From contig DAOUGI010000080.1 in assembly GCA_034429215.1 (NCBI GenBank), positions 40,756-104,755 on the forward strand: a stretch of DNA of 64,000 nucleotides, read 5' to 3'. Positions 1 through 10,018 of this stretch are shown in pieces. The notes beneath the pieces were generated by a model. The model was not told where the DNA came from and ran no database searches. It saw only the letters and a list, made by a program, of their open reading frames with translations. The first letter of the stretch is position 1; the number at the start of each line of letters is the position of its first letter. This DNA is from JAFGOG01 sp034429215. Lineage in GTDB: Bacteria > Chloroflexota > Anaerolineae > JAAYZQ01. The position numbers and the translations under genes are program-made.

Positions 1-1080
1 ATCGAAACCAGTTATGTCGTGTACAAAGACGAATTTCCCCAGATCCAGGCCATCTACCGCTACTGCGACGAAATGAACACCGAGCAGTGGGAAAAGCGGG
101 AACAGGAGATAGAAAGGGCGTTTCACCCCGGCTTTTGGCAGCGATTCAGACGCCGCAGCCGCAACTTTATGAACCTGGCCTCCGAGTCGCTCAGCCAGGC
201 GATAGGGATCATCGTCGGCCAGGTGCGGCCCCGGGCCGGCCGGTACATCACCGACGCCAGCGCCAGTTACCTCGGCGATTTGGGCAAGAACATCGTCGGC
301 TATGTCGGCACCAAGTACGATCCGCTGCTGGAGCGCTACGTCGGCACCCAGGTGGTGGTCGAAGTCACCGAGGGTGACACCGTCTACGAGCACGTCGGCA
401 TCCTGAAGGACTATACCGCCGAGTTCTTGGTGATCCTGGACGTGCACTATCCGAACGAGTCCGCCTTCCGGCTAAAAGGCCAGCAGGCCAGCCTGGAAAA
501 CCGGAGCCTGAAGCTGGCGCGCGAGGGTGATTCTCTCACCGTGAGGAACGTGGGAGAGGATTCGCTCTTTCTCCAGAGCCTGGCGGCCGGCGATCAGGTC
601 CAGCCGATCAACGCCGTGCTGGACAGGGACGACGAGCTGGTGCTGCACCTGCCGGCGGGCGCGGCCGACGCAGAGCTGGCGGCCAAGGTCATCCGCCACC
701 TGGACTGGATCCTGCCGCGGTCCCACGCCCTGATCCGCCACAAGGCGGAACGGTACGACCCCGACCAGGTGTTCGACATCGGCTTTGTGCTCAGGCTGGA
801 CCGGCACACTGACGAGGAACAACCGCTTCGCCGGGTGCTGGAAGCCGACCCGGAGGACGCCCCCAGCGCGCTGGCTCTGGGCCAGATCCTGTTCCAGCAG
901 GGAAAGCTGGACGAAGCTGAGGATTGGTTCTGTTACGCTCTGGGCCGCCGCGAGCGCCTGCCCGACGGCGGCAAGCTGGCCGAGCGCCAACTGCGTTACA
1001 TTGGGCTGAAAAAGGCAGGGCAAAAGCACAGGATGTCGCGCTCGTATGCGCCGGCCTGCAGCCGGGACAGCTCAGGCTAG
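1..1080 (+). CDS. TPR-like hypothetical protein, 5' end outside window
   Basis: The reading frame is open from the first base of the window to a TAG at 1078-1080, so the true start probably lies upstream; a GTG at 19 is the first possible start inside. About 359 residues are visible. The N-terminal part is charged and helical. The middle (around 385-500 nt) is a run of short hydrophobic beta-strand-like segments, compatible with a small beta-barrel. The last 80 residues contain a helical-hairpin pattern (ALALGQILFQQGKLDEAEDW) typical of a tetratricopeptide-like repeat. No signal peptide or catalytic motif is visible. I do not recognise the family; a protein-interaction role is only a guess from the TPR-like end. 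Confidence 0.6.
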   Translation: METSYVVYKDEFPQIQAIYRYCDEMNTEQWEKREQEIERAFHPGFWQRFRRRSRNFMNLASESLSQAIGIIVGQVRPRAGRYITDASASYLGDLGKNIVGYVGTKYDPLLERYVGTQVVVEVTEGDTVYEHVGILKDYTAEFLVILDVHYPNESAFRLKGQQASLENRSLKLAREGDSLTVRNVGEDSLFLQSLAAGDQVQPINAVLDRDDELVLHLPAGAADAELAAKVIRHLDWILPRSHALIRHKAERYDPDQVFDIGFVLRLDRHTDEEQPLRRVLEADPEDAPSALALGQILFQQGKLDEAEDWFCYALGRRERLPDGGKLAERQLRYIGLKKAGQKHRMSRSYAPACSRDSSG

Positions 1081-1090
1081 AGCGCATTCC

Positions 1091-1118
1091 TTGCGTAATC
1101 TGCAAACCTGATTATAAT
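1091..1118 (+). promoter_or_regulatory. Promoter for the lipoprotein gene at 1164
   Basis: TTGCGT (1091-1096), 16-base spacer, TATAAT (1113-1118). A GAGGAGGA Shine-Dalgarno follows just before the ATG at 1164. Assigned by eye from sigma-70 consensus. Confidence 0.55.
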
Positions 1119-1163
1119 AATCGTGCACGCTAACCGGATGTTTTTGAGGAGGATGAACCGATC

Positions 1164-1937
1164 ATGAGAAACCGAGCTATTTTTTCAGCAGTCGCCGCAC
1201 TTGTCGCAGCGGTCCTGGCGCTGTCGGCCTGCGGATTCAGCGTCAGCACAGCCAACATCCAGGACGTCACCCTAGGCAGGGGCTATGAGAACAGCGCTAT
1301 CGTAGAGCCGACCACCGTTTTTGCCCCAGAAGATCAGGCGATCGAGCTGGTCATCAAGGTAGGCAACGCCCCTGACGACACGAACGTAAAAGCGGCCTGG
1401 TCCATCGTGGACGTTGCGGGCTATGAGCCGGCAGTCCTGTACGAGAGCCCTCTCACCTTGAACAGTGGGGAGAACGTCGCCCATTTCACCCTGACCAACG
1501 ATCAGAACTGGCCGGCGGGCAGCTACAAGGTGGAGATCTATCTGAACGACAAGCTGGACAAGACGATCGAATACCAGGTCGAAGCGCCTGAGGTCAAGGA
1601 ACCTACCATCGAGAGCGCCACACTGGCCAAAGGCTCTAACGAGAACGAAGCGGTGGACCCGACCACCGTCTTTGCGCCAGATGACCTAACGCTTCACCTG
1701 GTGGTCAAGGTGGCCGACGCCGTCGAGGGCACCAGCCTCAAGGCAATTTGGCAAGTGGTGGAAGTGCAAGACTATGAGCCGCAAGTCATTGACGAGATCC
1801 CTTACACCCTGAGCGGCGGGGAAAATGTGGCCGATTTCACCCTGACCAACGACCAGCCCTGGCCAACGGGCAAGTACAAGGTCGATCTTTATCTGAACGA
1901 CCAGATGGTCCAGACGCTGGAGTATGAGGTTCAGTAG
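1164..1937 (+). CDS. Secreted lipoprotein with two tandem copies of one domain
   Basis: 257 residues. The N-terminus (MRNRAIFSAV, hydrophobic core, then LSAC) is a lipoprotein signal with the lipidated cysteine at residue 23, so the protein should sit on the outer face of the membrane. The rest consists of two copies of a roughly 105-residue domain (about 37-142 and 150-257). Both copies share PTTVFAP, GENVAHF/GENVADF, FTLTNDQ and a closing YKV-x-YLND pattern, looking like an Ig-like beta-sandwich. A GAGGAGGA ribosome site and a promoter at 1091-1118 fix the start. I do not know the family; a binding or envelope role is inferred only from location and fold type. Confidence 0.8.
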   Translation: MRNRAIFSAVAALVAAVLALSACGFSVSTANIQDVTLGRGYENSAIVEPTTVFAPEDQAIELVIKVGNAPDDTNVKAAWSIVDVAGYEPAVLYESPLTLNSGENVAHFTLTNDQNWPAGSYKVEIYLNDKLDKTIEYQVEAPEVKEPTIESATLAKGSNENEAVDPTTVFAPDDLTLHLVVKVADAVEGTSLKAIWQVVEVQDYEPQVIDEIPYTLSGGENVADFTLTNDQPWPTGKYKVDLYLNDQMVQTLEYEVQ

Positions 1938-1953
1938 TCCCACGACACGCAAA

Positions 1954-2000
1954 ACGGGGTGCGCGGCGCGTGCGCGACCTCTCGACGCCGCGCATCCCGT
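1954..2000 (+). terminator. Strong hairpin between lipoprotein gene and dnaX
   Basis: Arms ACGGGGTGCGCGGCG (1954-1968) and CGCCGCGCATCCCGT (1986-2000) pair over 15 bases with one G-T wobble and a 17-base loop. No T-run follows on the plus strand, so termination would need help; on the minus strand it is followed by TTTT. Confidence 0.45.
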
Positions 2001-2019
2001 CTCAGCGGTTCCCCCGACC

Positions 2020-2048
2020 TTGCATTAAGCGCCCTTCTCTGGTAAACT
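2020..2048 (+). promoter_or_regulatory. Promoter for dnaX
   Basis: TTGCAT (2020-2025), 17-base spacer, TAAACT (2043-2048) preceded by TGG. The dnaX start follows at 2073 with an AGGAGGGG ribosome site. Confidence 0.5.
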
Positions 2049-2072
2049 GTAGGCGATCCAGGAGGGGTATCG

Positions 2073-3917
<1,845 letters not shown>

Positions 3918-3922
3918 CGAGA

Positions 3923-3996
3923 TTCTTCGTTTCACTCAATGACCAATGATAACTCAGAATGACGAGTGATAGCTCAGAATGACCAGTGATAGCTGA
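3923..3996. repeat. Short tandem repeat with TTCGTTTCACTCA head
   Basis: After the head ATTCTTCGTTTCACTCA come about three copies of a unit close to CTCAGAATGACCAGTGATAG: 3935-3952 (18 bases, degenerate), 3953-3972 and 3973-3992. It fills the gap between dnaX and the YbaB gene. A related head plus tandem units occurs inside a gene at 46479-46554. Confidence 0.7.
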
Positions 3997-4016
3997 CGGC
4001 CAAGTGGAGGACAGGA

Positions 4017-4379
4017 ATGGCAAAAGGTAAAGGACAACGGATTCGCGCCGCCCGGCCGGGCGGCCAGCCCAACATGATGCAGCAGATCCACAAGCTGCAA
4101 GAGCAGATGATGCAGGCCCAGGAGACGCTGGGGGAGGAGACGGTCACCGCCACTGCCGGCGGAGGCGCGGTGACGGTAGTCGTGACGGGCCATCAGCGGC
4201 TGCAATCGATCACCCTGGCCCCGGAAGCGGTGGACCCCGAGGATGTGGAGATGCTGCAGGACCTGATCATCGCCGCGGTCAACGACGGGCTGGAACGCTC
4301 GCAGGCGCTGGCCGCGCAACGGTTGGGCGCGCTGACCGGCGGCCTGGGCGGGATGGACCTGGGCGGGCTGCTGGGGTAG
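4017..4379 (+). CDS. YbaB/EbfC-family nucleoid-associated protein
   Basis: 120 residues. Members of this family are small DNA-binding proteins that dimerise and are thought to shape the nucleoid. The central segment (HKLQEQMMQAQETLGEETVTATAGGGAVTVVVTGHQRLQSI) matches the family pattern of a Met/Gln-rich helix followed by a beta hairpin, with a GG-rich C-terminus. It lies between dnaX and recR, the usual place for this gene, with only 7 bases before recR. The ATG has a GGAGG site. The N-terminal 20 residues are basic and Gly/Arg-rich, a little longer than usual. Confidence 0.9.
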   Translation: MAKGKGQRIRAARPGGQPNMMQQIHKLQEQMMQAQETLGEETVTATAGGGAVTVVVTGHQRLQSITLAPEAVDPEDVEMLQDLIIAAVNDGLERSQALAAQRLGALTGGLGGMDLGGLLG

Positions 4380-4386
4380 GGGCGCC

Positions 4387-4989
4387 ATGGCTACGGTTAC
4401 CCCCGAGCCGGTCACACGGCTGATCGAGGCTTTTTCGCAGCTACCCGGCATCGGCCCCAAGACCGCCTCGCGGCTGACCTTTTACCTGCTGCGCCGCCCG
4501 GCCGAGCAGGCGATGGGACTGGCCGAGGCGCTGGAGGAGCTGAAGCAGAAGGTCGTCTTTTGCACGTCGTGCTTTAACATCACCGAGGCGAGCCCGTGCG
4601 CCGTGTGCCGCGACGAAGGGCGCGACCGGACGACGATTTGCGTGGTCGAGGAGCCGCTGGACGTGCTGGCCATCGACCGCACGGGCGAATACCGGGGCCT
4701 GTACCACGTGCTGCACGGGGCGCTGTCGCCGGTGGAGGGGATCGGCCCCGACGAGCTGCGCATCAACGAGCTGATCGCCCGGGTGAAAGCCGGGGCGGTC
4801 AGGGAAGTGCTACTGGCCACCAACCCCAACCTGGAGGGGGAGGCCACGGCGATGTATATCGCCCGGCTGCTGCAGCCGTTGAGCGTGCGGGTGACCCGCC
4901 TGGCGCGCGGGCTGCCGGTGGGCGGCGACCTGGAGTATGCCGACGCGATCACCCTCAGCCGGGCATTACAGGGGCGGCAGGAGATGTAA
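4387..4989 (+). CDS. recR: Recombination mediator RecR
   Basis: 200 residues, the normal length. RecR works with RecF/RecO to load RecA on gapped DNA. The N-terminus holds a helix-hairpin-helix (FSQLPGIGPKTASRL, 16-30), then four zinc-ligand cysteines (Cys59, Cys62, Cys71, Cys74), then the Toprim domain starting with ICVVEEPLDVLAIDRTGEY and the family motif GLYHVLHGALSPVEGIGP. The C-terminus has the usual ARGLPVGGDLEYAD segment. It is the last gene of the dnaX-ybaB-recR cluster and is followed by a bidirectional terminator. Confidence 0.97.
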   Translation: MATVTPEPVTRLIEAFSQLPGIGPKTASRLTFYLLRRPAEQAMGLAEALEELKQKVVFCTSCFNITEASPCAVCRDEGRDRTTICVVEEPLDVLAIDRTGEYRGLYHVLHGALSPVEGIGPDELRINELIARVKAGAVREVLLATNPNLEGEATAMYIARLLQPLSVRVTRLARGLPVGGDLEYADAITLSRALQGRQEM

Positions 4990-4996
4990 ATCAGAT

Positions 4997-5031
4997 AAGC
5001 GGGGTTGGCCAAGAGCGCGCCAACCCCGCTT
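4997..5031. terminator. Bidirectional terminator between recR and PD40 gene
   Basis: Perfect 13-base arms AAGCGGGGTTGGC (4997-5009) and GCCAACCCCGCTT (5019-5031), followed by TGTTGTT on plus and preceded by A-rich sequence for the minus direction. It separates two converging genes. Confidence 0.8.
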
Positions 5032-5051
5032 GTTGTTCGATCAATCAGGGC

Positions 5052-6248
5052 CTACGGCACCCACCAGTCGGACGGCTTGTCGTCCTTGTCCACCTGGATC
5101 ACGGGCACCGGATCGCCCCCATTGTCGGGAACAAAATAGGGATCCCAGTTACCCGCGTAGCCTCCGATTAAGAACTTGCCTTTCTTCCACGCGGCGATGA
5201 ACGTGCTGTTGTTCCGGTCATTGCCTATCGTGCCCACCACCTTGTGCGGGTTCGAGCCGTCCACCCCCACGACCCAGATCTCCCAGGCCGTGCCCGCGGC
5301 AATGGTGGAAAATGCGATCGACTTGCCGTCGGGCGAGAACACGGGCGAGATGGCGATGCGCCCGCTGAACTTGGTCACCTGCGTCAGGCCCGACCCGTCG
5401 GCATTGACCACCCAGATGTTCCAGCCGGAGCGGAGCGAATCAAAGGCGATCTTTTTGCTGTCGGGCGACCACGCCGGGGACTCGTCCAGGTTACGGCTGG
5501 TAACCGGCTTGCGATCCGAGCCGTCCAGGTTCATGGTATAGATCTCAAAACCGCCCGGCCAGGCAAACAAGTAGGCCACCTTCTTGCCGTTGGGCGCTAC
5601 CACCGGGTACGCCTCGATATTGTCGGTGCTGTTGGTCAGATTGACCAAGCCGCCGCCCTCGGCCTTCATACTAAACAGGTCTCCGTACCCGCTGGGACCG
5701 TTGTCACAGTCCATGAAGATGGTCTTGCCGTCCGGCGTAAAGTGCGCGTCGTAGCACTTGCCCCGCTTGGTAAGCTGCTTCTGGTTCGTGCCATCGTCGT
5801 TCATGACCCACACATCGTCCCAGCTCACCCGGTTGGAGGTGAACAGGATCTTGCCCACCTTGGGCACGGCGGTAGGCTTGGGGGTGTTGGTGGCAGCCGG
5901 GGTCGGCACGGGCGTGTCGGTGGGCGGGACAGGTGTCGCGGTCGGCGGCTCGGGCGTGGCCGTCGGCGGAATGGGCGTGGCCGTCGGCGGCACCGGGGTA
6001 TTGGTCGGCGGCACCGGCGTGGCCGTCGGCGGCACCGGAGTATCGGTTGGCGGCACCGGTGTGGCCGTCGGCGGCACCGGCGTATCAGTCGGCGGGATTG
6101 GCGTGGCCGTAGGGGGGACAAGAGTAGCAGTCGGCACCACGGCTACCGGGGTGGGCGTCGCCCCATCGCAGGCGCCAAGCAGCAAGGCCACCAGCAACAA
6201 GATTGTCAGTGCAGTCGCAGATCGCGTGAGATGAACCATGCGTTTCAT
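5052..6248 (-). CDS. PD40/TolB-like beta-propeller lipoprotein
   Basis: 398 residues from the ATG at 6248, chosen because a GAGGAGGAGG site lies just before it. The signal sequence ends in LLGAC (Cys27), a lipobox. Residues 44-114 are about ten copies of a heptad of the type VPPTATP, a flexible extended linker. From residue 130 the protein has repeated blades of the PD40 type, with motifs such as GTNQKQLT, SPDSKKIAF, SPDGKSIAFST and DIWVMN/EIYTMNLDGSDRKPVT. Such propellers bind proteins or ligands; the text-book relative is TolB, but no Tol partners are here. A very similar architecture recurs at 60523-61707. Confidence 0.88.
   Translation of the reverse strand: MKRMVHLTRSATALTILLLVALLLGACDGATPTPVAVVPTATLVPPTATPIPPTDTPVPPTATPVPPTDTPVPPTATPVPPTNTPVPPTATPIPPTATPEPPTATPVPPTDTPVPTPAATNTPKPTAVPKVGKILFTSNRVSWDDVWVMNDDGTNQKQLTKRGKCYDAHFTPDGKTIFMDCDNGPSGYGDLFSMKAEGGGLVNLTNSTDNIEAYPVVAPNGKKVAYLFAWPGGFEIYTMNLDGSDRKPVTSRNLDESPAWSPDSKKIAFDSLRSGWNIWVVNADGSGLTQVTKFSGRIAISPVFSPDGKSIAFSTIAAGTAWEIWVVGVDGSNPHKVVGTIGNDRNNSTFIAAWKKGKFLIGGYAGNWDPYFVPDNGGDPVPVIQVDKDDKPSDWWVP
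5907..6119 (-). repeat. 21-bp tandem repeat coding for (V/I)PPT(A/D/N)TP
   Basis: About ten in-frame 21-base units encode the heptad linker of the propeller lipoprotein. Units alternate between Ala and Asp/Asn at the fifth position (ATP, DTP, NTP). Confidence 0.85.
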
Positions 6249-6482
6249 ATCCTCCTCCTCGTTTGACAGATCCAAGATGAAGAAACGAACGATCATCGAT
6301 GAAGATGCGGTGTCGATACGACTTTGAGCGGTTGCACCTCCTGTCTACGCCTCCATGAGAGGCGATTTTAGACGAGCAGATCCACGATACAGGTCTCAAG
6401 GCAAAAGCTGACCGCAGCCGGCGATAGCTTTTATCATGCCGTCGGAGATATGGCGATGGCGAGAGGGCACGTTGTTGATCAT

Positions 6483-6511
6483 ATGATAGCATAATCGGCC
6501 TGATTTGTCAA
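6483..6511 (-). promoter_or_regulatory. Promoter for the PD40 lipoprotein
   Basis: On the minus strand TTGACA (6511-6506), 17-base spacer, TATCAT (6488-6483). The 5' leader to the ATG at 6248 would be about 230 bases. Confidence 0.55.
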
Positions 6512-6740
6512 CGTTTTTTCGATTAGAATCAGGCCCTGAGAAAACCCGGGTAAAAGCCGGACCGGTCACCACACCTCCCAAAAGATCAAATCTTTGACGA
6601 TGAGTGCCTCGTTAGCTCTATCTTGACACCGCCGAACTGCCAAAACAAGAGGAAAAACTGCCAAAACGTGCCAATCTTGGGATCCTGGGCCAGCGGGGAA
6701 AACGGCAATCGCCGGCAAAATAGCCCACCAGACCGGCCTG

Positions 6741-6749
6741 TGGTACAAT
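6741..6749 (+). promoter_or_regulatory. Extended -10 element for the HDAC-like gene
   Basis: TGGTACAAT with no clear -35 box. Because this element overlaps an upstream ATG at 6748, it argues for the downstream start at 6781. Confidence 0.45.
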
Positions 6750-6780
6750 GAAGGCCGATCTCAGACAGAGGAGCTGTGCC

Positions 6781-7818
6781 ATGGCAACCGGCTGTGTGTA
6801 CGATCCGATCTACCTGGAGCACGACCTGCGCGGCCACCCGGAGAACCGGCAGCGACTGGAGACGACCCGGCGCGTGCTGGAGCAGTATGGCATGTGGGAG
6901 CGGCTGACCTCGATCCCGGCGACGCCGATCAGCCGCGAGCGGCTGGAGAGGGCCCACACCGGCCCCTACATCGACCTGGTCAAGCGGGTCAGCGAGCAGG
7001 GCGGCGGGCACCTGGACACGGACACCTACGTTCGCCCGGCGTCCTACAACGCAGCGCTGATGGCCGCCGGCGGGCTGGTGGAGGCGACGCGGGCGGTACT
7101 CGACGCGGAGGTTGAAAACGCTTTTGCCCTGGTCCGGCCGCCCGGCCACCACGCCCTGCGCGGGAGAGGGATGGGCTTTTGCCTGTTCAACAACGTGGCG
7201 GTCGCCGCCCGTTATGCCCTGGCCGAGCGCGGACTGGAGCGGGTGATGATCGTCGATTTCGACGTGCACCACGGCAACGGCACCCAGAACGAGTTCGAGG
7301 CCGACCCGGCGGTGGTGTACCTATCGACCCACCAATACCCGCACTATCCCGGCAGCGGTTACTGGGACGAGACGGGACGGGGCGAGGGCGCGGGGACGGT
7401 GGTCAATGTGCCGTTGGGCGGCGGGATAGGCGACCAGGGCTTTGCCCGCATCTTGAGCGAGGTTGTGACCCCGATCGCCTGGCGTTTTCAGCCGCAGCTC
7501 ATCCTGGTGTCGGCCGGCTACGACGCCCACTGGGACGACCCGCTGGCGTCGCTGGCGCTGTCGGTGGCCGGCTACGCGGCCATCGCCCGGGCGCTCAAGG
7601 AACTGGCCGGGGAGCTGTGCGATGGGCGATTGGTCCTAACTCTGGAGGGCGGCTATCACCTCGACGCGCTGGCTTATTCGGTGCTGAACACCTTTGCCGT
7701 ACTCCTGGGCGATGAAGCGTGGCGCCTGGTCGATCCGCTCGGCCCTTCGCCCCGCTCGGAGCGGCCGGTGGACGAGATCATCGCCCGGGTCAAGCAGGTA
7801 CACGGGCTGAGGTCCTGA
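6781..7818 (+). CDS. Histone-deacetylase-like (acetoin utilisation/acetylpolyamine amidohydrolase) hydrolase
   Basis: 345 residues from the ATG at 6781, which has a GAGGAG site eight bases upstream. The fold is the arginase/deacetylase type, a zinc amidohydrolase acting on acetyl-lysine or acetylpolyamine-like substrates. Visible active-site motifs: RPPGHH (119-124), GFCLFNN (132-138) and VDFDVHHGNGT (158-168) with zinc ligands Asp161 and His163, and later SAGYDAHWDDPL with the third ligand. The true substrate cannot be told from sequence. The stop codon overlaps the start of the next gene (TGATG), so the two are translationally coupled. Confidence 0.93.
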   Translation: MATGCVYDPIYLEHDLRGHPENRQRLETTRRVLEQYGMWERLTSIPATPISRERLERAHTGPYIDLVKRVSEQGGGHLDTDTYVRPASYNAALMAAGGLVEATRAVLDAEVENAFALVRPPGHHALRGRGMGFCLFNNVAVAARYALAERGLERVMIVDFDVHHGNGTQNEFEADPAVVYLSTHQYPHYPGSGYWDETGRGEGAGTVVNVPLGGGIGDQGFARILSEVVTPIAWRFQPQLILVSAGYDAHWDDPLASLALSVAGYAAIARALKELAGELCDGRLVLTLEGGYHLDALAYSVLNTFAVLLGDEAWRLVDPLGPSPRSERPVDEIIARVKQVHGLRS

Positions 7819-8627
7819 TGCCGACTGTAGCCCTGGCGGTAACCTCCCACGAGCGGGATGACCGGCTGGCGACCCTGGCCGAGGCCCAACTGCCGGCGCT
7901 GGCGGCCCGCTACGCGGCGTTGATCGCCTACTGCTCGCGGGAAACCCACCCGGCGCTGCTGGACGCACTGCGACGCTGCGGCGCCGCGGTGCACCTGGAC
8001 AACACCGAGGCAGGTGGGATCCAACAACTGGGGAGCATCCGCCGCGAGACGCTGCGCGCCGGGCTGCTGGCCGGCACATCACACCTGCAACTGTGCGATT
8101 TCGACCGGGCCATCCACTGGTCGGCCCGCTACCCGGAGGAGATGGACGCCGTCGCCGCCGAGATTCCAAGCTATGACCTGCTGGTCCTGGGCCGCACCGA
8201 GCGCGCCTGGGCCACCCATCCCCCCTACCAGACCGAGACCGAGCCGCTGTTCAACAAGGCCTTTGCCCTGGTCAGCGGCCGGCCGTGGGATATCGGCGCC
8301 GGGTCGCGAGGACTGTCGCGCCGGGCGGCTGAGACGCTGCTGGAAACCTCAAGAGATCTGACCGTTGGCGTGGACGCCGAGTGGCCGCTCCTGCTGCTGA
8401 GCCGGACTGACTTTTACGTTGGCTACCGGCCGTGCGAAGGGCTCGAGTTCGAGACCGCCGACCGTTTCGGGGCCGAGATCGAGGCGGCGGGCGGCTATGC
8501 CGCCTGGGAGACGCAGATGAGCGCCGATCCGCGCCGCTGGGTGTTTCGTCTGGAAGTAGCGCTGCTGATCGCCGAGGCGGCGGTGCGGTGCGGCGCCGGA
8601 TTGCCCGTACCTGTCCGGTACGGATAG
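7818..8627 (+). CDS. Unknown protein with GT-A-like features
   Basis: 269 residues from the ATG at 7818, whose A is the last base of the upstream stop. The N-terminus (MPTVALAVTSHERDDR) is a short beta strand followed by a charged turn, and the segment HLQLCDFDRAIHW around residue 90 resembles the DxD-containing core of GT-A nucleotide-sugar enzymes. Other conserved-looking pieces are NKAFALVSGRPWDIGAGSRGLSRRAA and GVDAEWPLLLL. No signal peptide or membrane helix. I do not recognise the family with confidence. Coupling to the deacetylase-like gene suggests a shared pathway. Confidence 0.65.
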   Translation: MPTVALAVTSHERDDRLATLAEAQLPALAARYAALIAYCSRETHPALLDALRRCGAAVHLDNTEAGGIQQLGSIRRETLRAGLLAGTSHLQLCDFDRAIHWSARYPEEMDAVAAEIPSYDLLVLGRTERAWATHPPYQTETEPLFNKAFALVSGRPWDIGAGSRGLSRRAAETLLETSRDLTVGVDAEWPLLLLSRTDFYVGYRPCEGLEFETADRFGAEIEAAGGYAAWETQMSADPRRWVFRLEVALLIAEAAVRCGAGLPVPVRYG

Positions 8628-8659
8628 GTATGATCCGGCGCAAGCGGGGTCAGAGCCGA

Positions 8660-9925
8660 TCAGGCTTTTAGCCGCGCAATCGCCTCTTCTTCGGAGCAGG
8701 TGACCTGCTCGCCGGTGGACAGGGTCTTGATCACCACTTGACCGGCTGCCAGCTCGTCGGGGCCGAGGATCAGGGCGTAGGGGATGGCCTTGCGGTCGGC
8801 GTAGCGGATCTGTTTGCCCAGTTTGTCCGGCTCCAAGACCTGTTCGGCGTTGATGCCGGCCCGCCGCAGGCGGTCGGCCAGCGCCAAAGTCGGGGCAGAA
8901 AACTCTTGGCTAAAAAGGGTGACCAGCACGCGGCTAGGCGAGACCGGCAGGCTGGGGCGCTTGCCGAAATGGTCCAGCAACACCTCGATGACCATGTCGC
9001 CCATGGCAAACCCAGTTGCCGCGATCCGATCGCCGCCCACGGCGGCCACCAGGTTATCGTAACGCCCACCGCCCAGGATGGCCCGGAACTGCCTGGCCCG
9101 GTCGTAGGCTTCAAAGACCGGCCCGGTGTAATAGTCCAGGCCGCGCACGGTGCCGGCATCATACAGCAGATAATCGGCCACGCCAAATGCCTGGGCGACG
9201 GCAAAGACCTGGCACAGCTCATCAGACTCACGCCATAGCTCTGTGCTGTCCAGCAAGGCCTTGAGGCCGGCTAACTGGCCCGCCGACAGGCCGAGATCCA
9301 CGGCCCAGGCTTCCCAGGCCGCCGGCTGCATCTTGTCCCGGCGGTCGATCAGGTGAAGCATGTCCAGCCGCCGGTCAGCGCCCACGCCAATTTCAGCCAG
9401 CTTTTGGTCTATCAGTTGCCGGCTGTTGACGTGGATGGCCACCTCTTTAGCGCTCAGGCCCACGTTGCGCAGGAACATGGCGGCGATGGAGATGAGCTCG
9501 CCGTCGGCGCTGGGGCTGTCGGAGCCCAACAGGTCGATGTTCCATTGGAAGAACTCGCGGGTGCGGCCTCGCTGGGGCCGCTCGTAACGCCAAAAGGGGC
9601 CAAAAGAAAACCAACGCACCGGCAGGCTGAGGCTTCCCTGGCGTTGGGCTATGAGGCGCGCGAGGGAAGGGGTCAGCTCGGGGCGCAGGGCCAGCTCATC
9701 ACCTCCCCGGTCCTTCAGGACAAAGGCCTGCTCTTTCACCAGCTCTTCGCCGCTCTTGGCCGCGTACAGCTCGAGGCGCTCGAGGATAGGAGCTTCCCAT
9801 TCCTGATAGCCAAACCGTTCGGAGATGGAGCGCACCTGGCCGTAGAGCCAGTTGCGGAAAGCCATTTCCTCCGGGTAGAAATCGCGGGTGCCCTTTACGG
9901 ATTGAATTGTCGTCTTGGTCGCCAT
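8660..9925 (-). CDS. hisS: Histidyl-tRNA synthetase
   Basis: 421 residues from the ATG at 9925, preceded by AAGGAGG; this start gives the family N-terminus IQSVKGTRDFYPEE. It charges tRNA-His. Class II motifs are visible: motif 2 as FWRYERPQRGRTREFFQWN (111-129), the histidine-specific GLDYYTGPVFE, and GGGRYDNL before the C-terminal anticodon-binding domain (RVLVTLFSQEF onward). Length is normal. A promoter of its own (9963-9990) diverges from that of the GNAT gene. Confidence 0.97.
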   Translation of the reverse strand: MATKTTIQSVKGTRDFYPEEMAFRNWLYGQVRSISERFGYQEWEAPILERLELYAAKSGEELVKEQAFVLKDRGGDELALRPELTPSLARLIAQRQGSLSLPVRWFSFGPFWRYERPQRGRTREFFQWNIDLLGSDSPSADGELISIAAMFLRNVGLSAKEVAIHVNSRQLIDQKLAEIGVGADRRLDMLHLIDRRDKMQPAAWEAWAVDLGLSAGQLAGLKALLDSTELWRESDELCQVFAVAQAFGVADYLLYDAGTVRGLDYYTGPVFEAYDRARQFRAILGGGRYDNLVAAVGGDRIAATGFAMGDMVIEVLLDHFGKRPSLPVSPSRVLVTLFSQEFSAPTLALADRLRRAGINAEQVLEPDKLGKQIRYADRKAIPYALILGPDELAAGQVVIKTLSTGEQVTCSEEEAIARLKA

Positions 9926-9962
9926 GACCGGCCTCCTTCGTCCACTGCCTTCAAGTGTGCCC

Positions 9963-9990
9963 ATTATACTCAAGCCGGGTTTTTATGCAA
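9963..9990 (-). promoter_or_regulatory. Promoter for hisS
   Basis: Minus strand TTGCAT (9990-9985), 16-base spacer, TATAAT (9968-9963). The ATG is about 38 bases downstream of the -10 box. Confidence 0.6.
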
Positions 9991-10018
9991 GTCTGGCTCG
10001 ATCCCGCCTCTGCACCAC

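Larger units (their letters stand above)
6249..6780. other. 532-bp divergent intergenic region
   Basis: No convincing gene. It holds the minus-strand promoter at 6483-6511, a 9-base inverted repeat GGCCTGATT/AATCAGGCC (6498-6506 and 6528-6536) overlapping that promoter, a direct repeat of ACTGCCAAAAC within about 6636-6670, and an extended -10 at 6741-6749 for the HDAC-like gene. The region is more A/T-rich than its flanks. Confidence 0.6.

Noticed and set aside
3938..3992. Possible CRISPR-like array between dnaX and YbaB gene
   Set aside because: The units are contiguous, about 20 bases, with no spacers and no cas genes nearby.
5244..6266. Long plus-strand open frame opposite the PD40 lipoprotein, rich in Arg/Gly
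   Set aside because: It mirrors the Thr/Pro repeat codons on the other strand and has no family pattern, signal or ribosome site. The opposite gene has a signal peptide, propeller motifs and a promoter.
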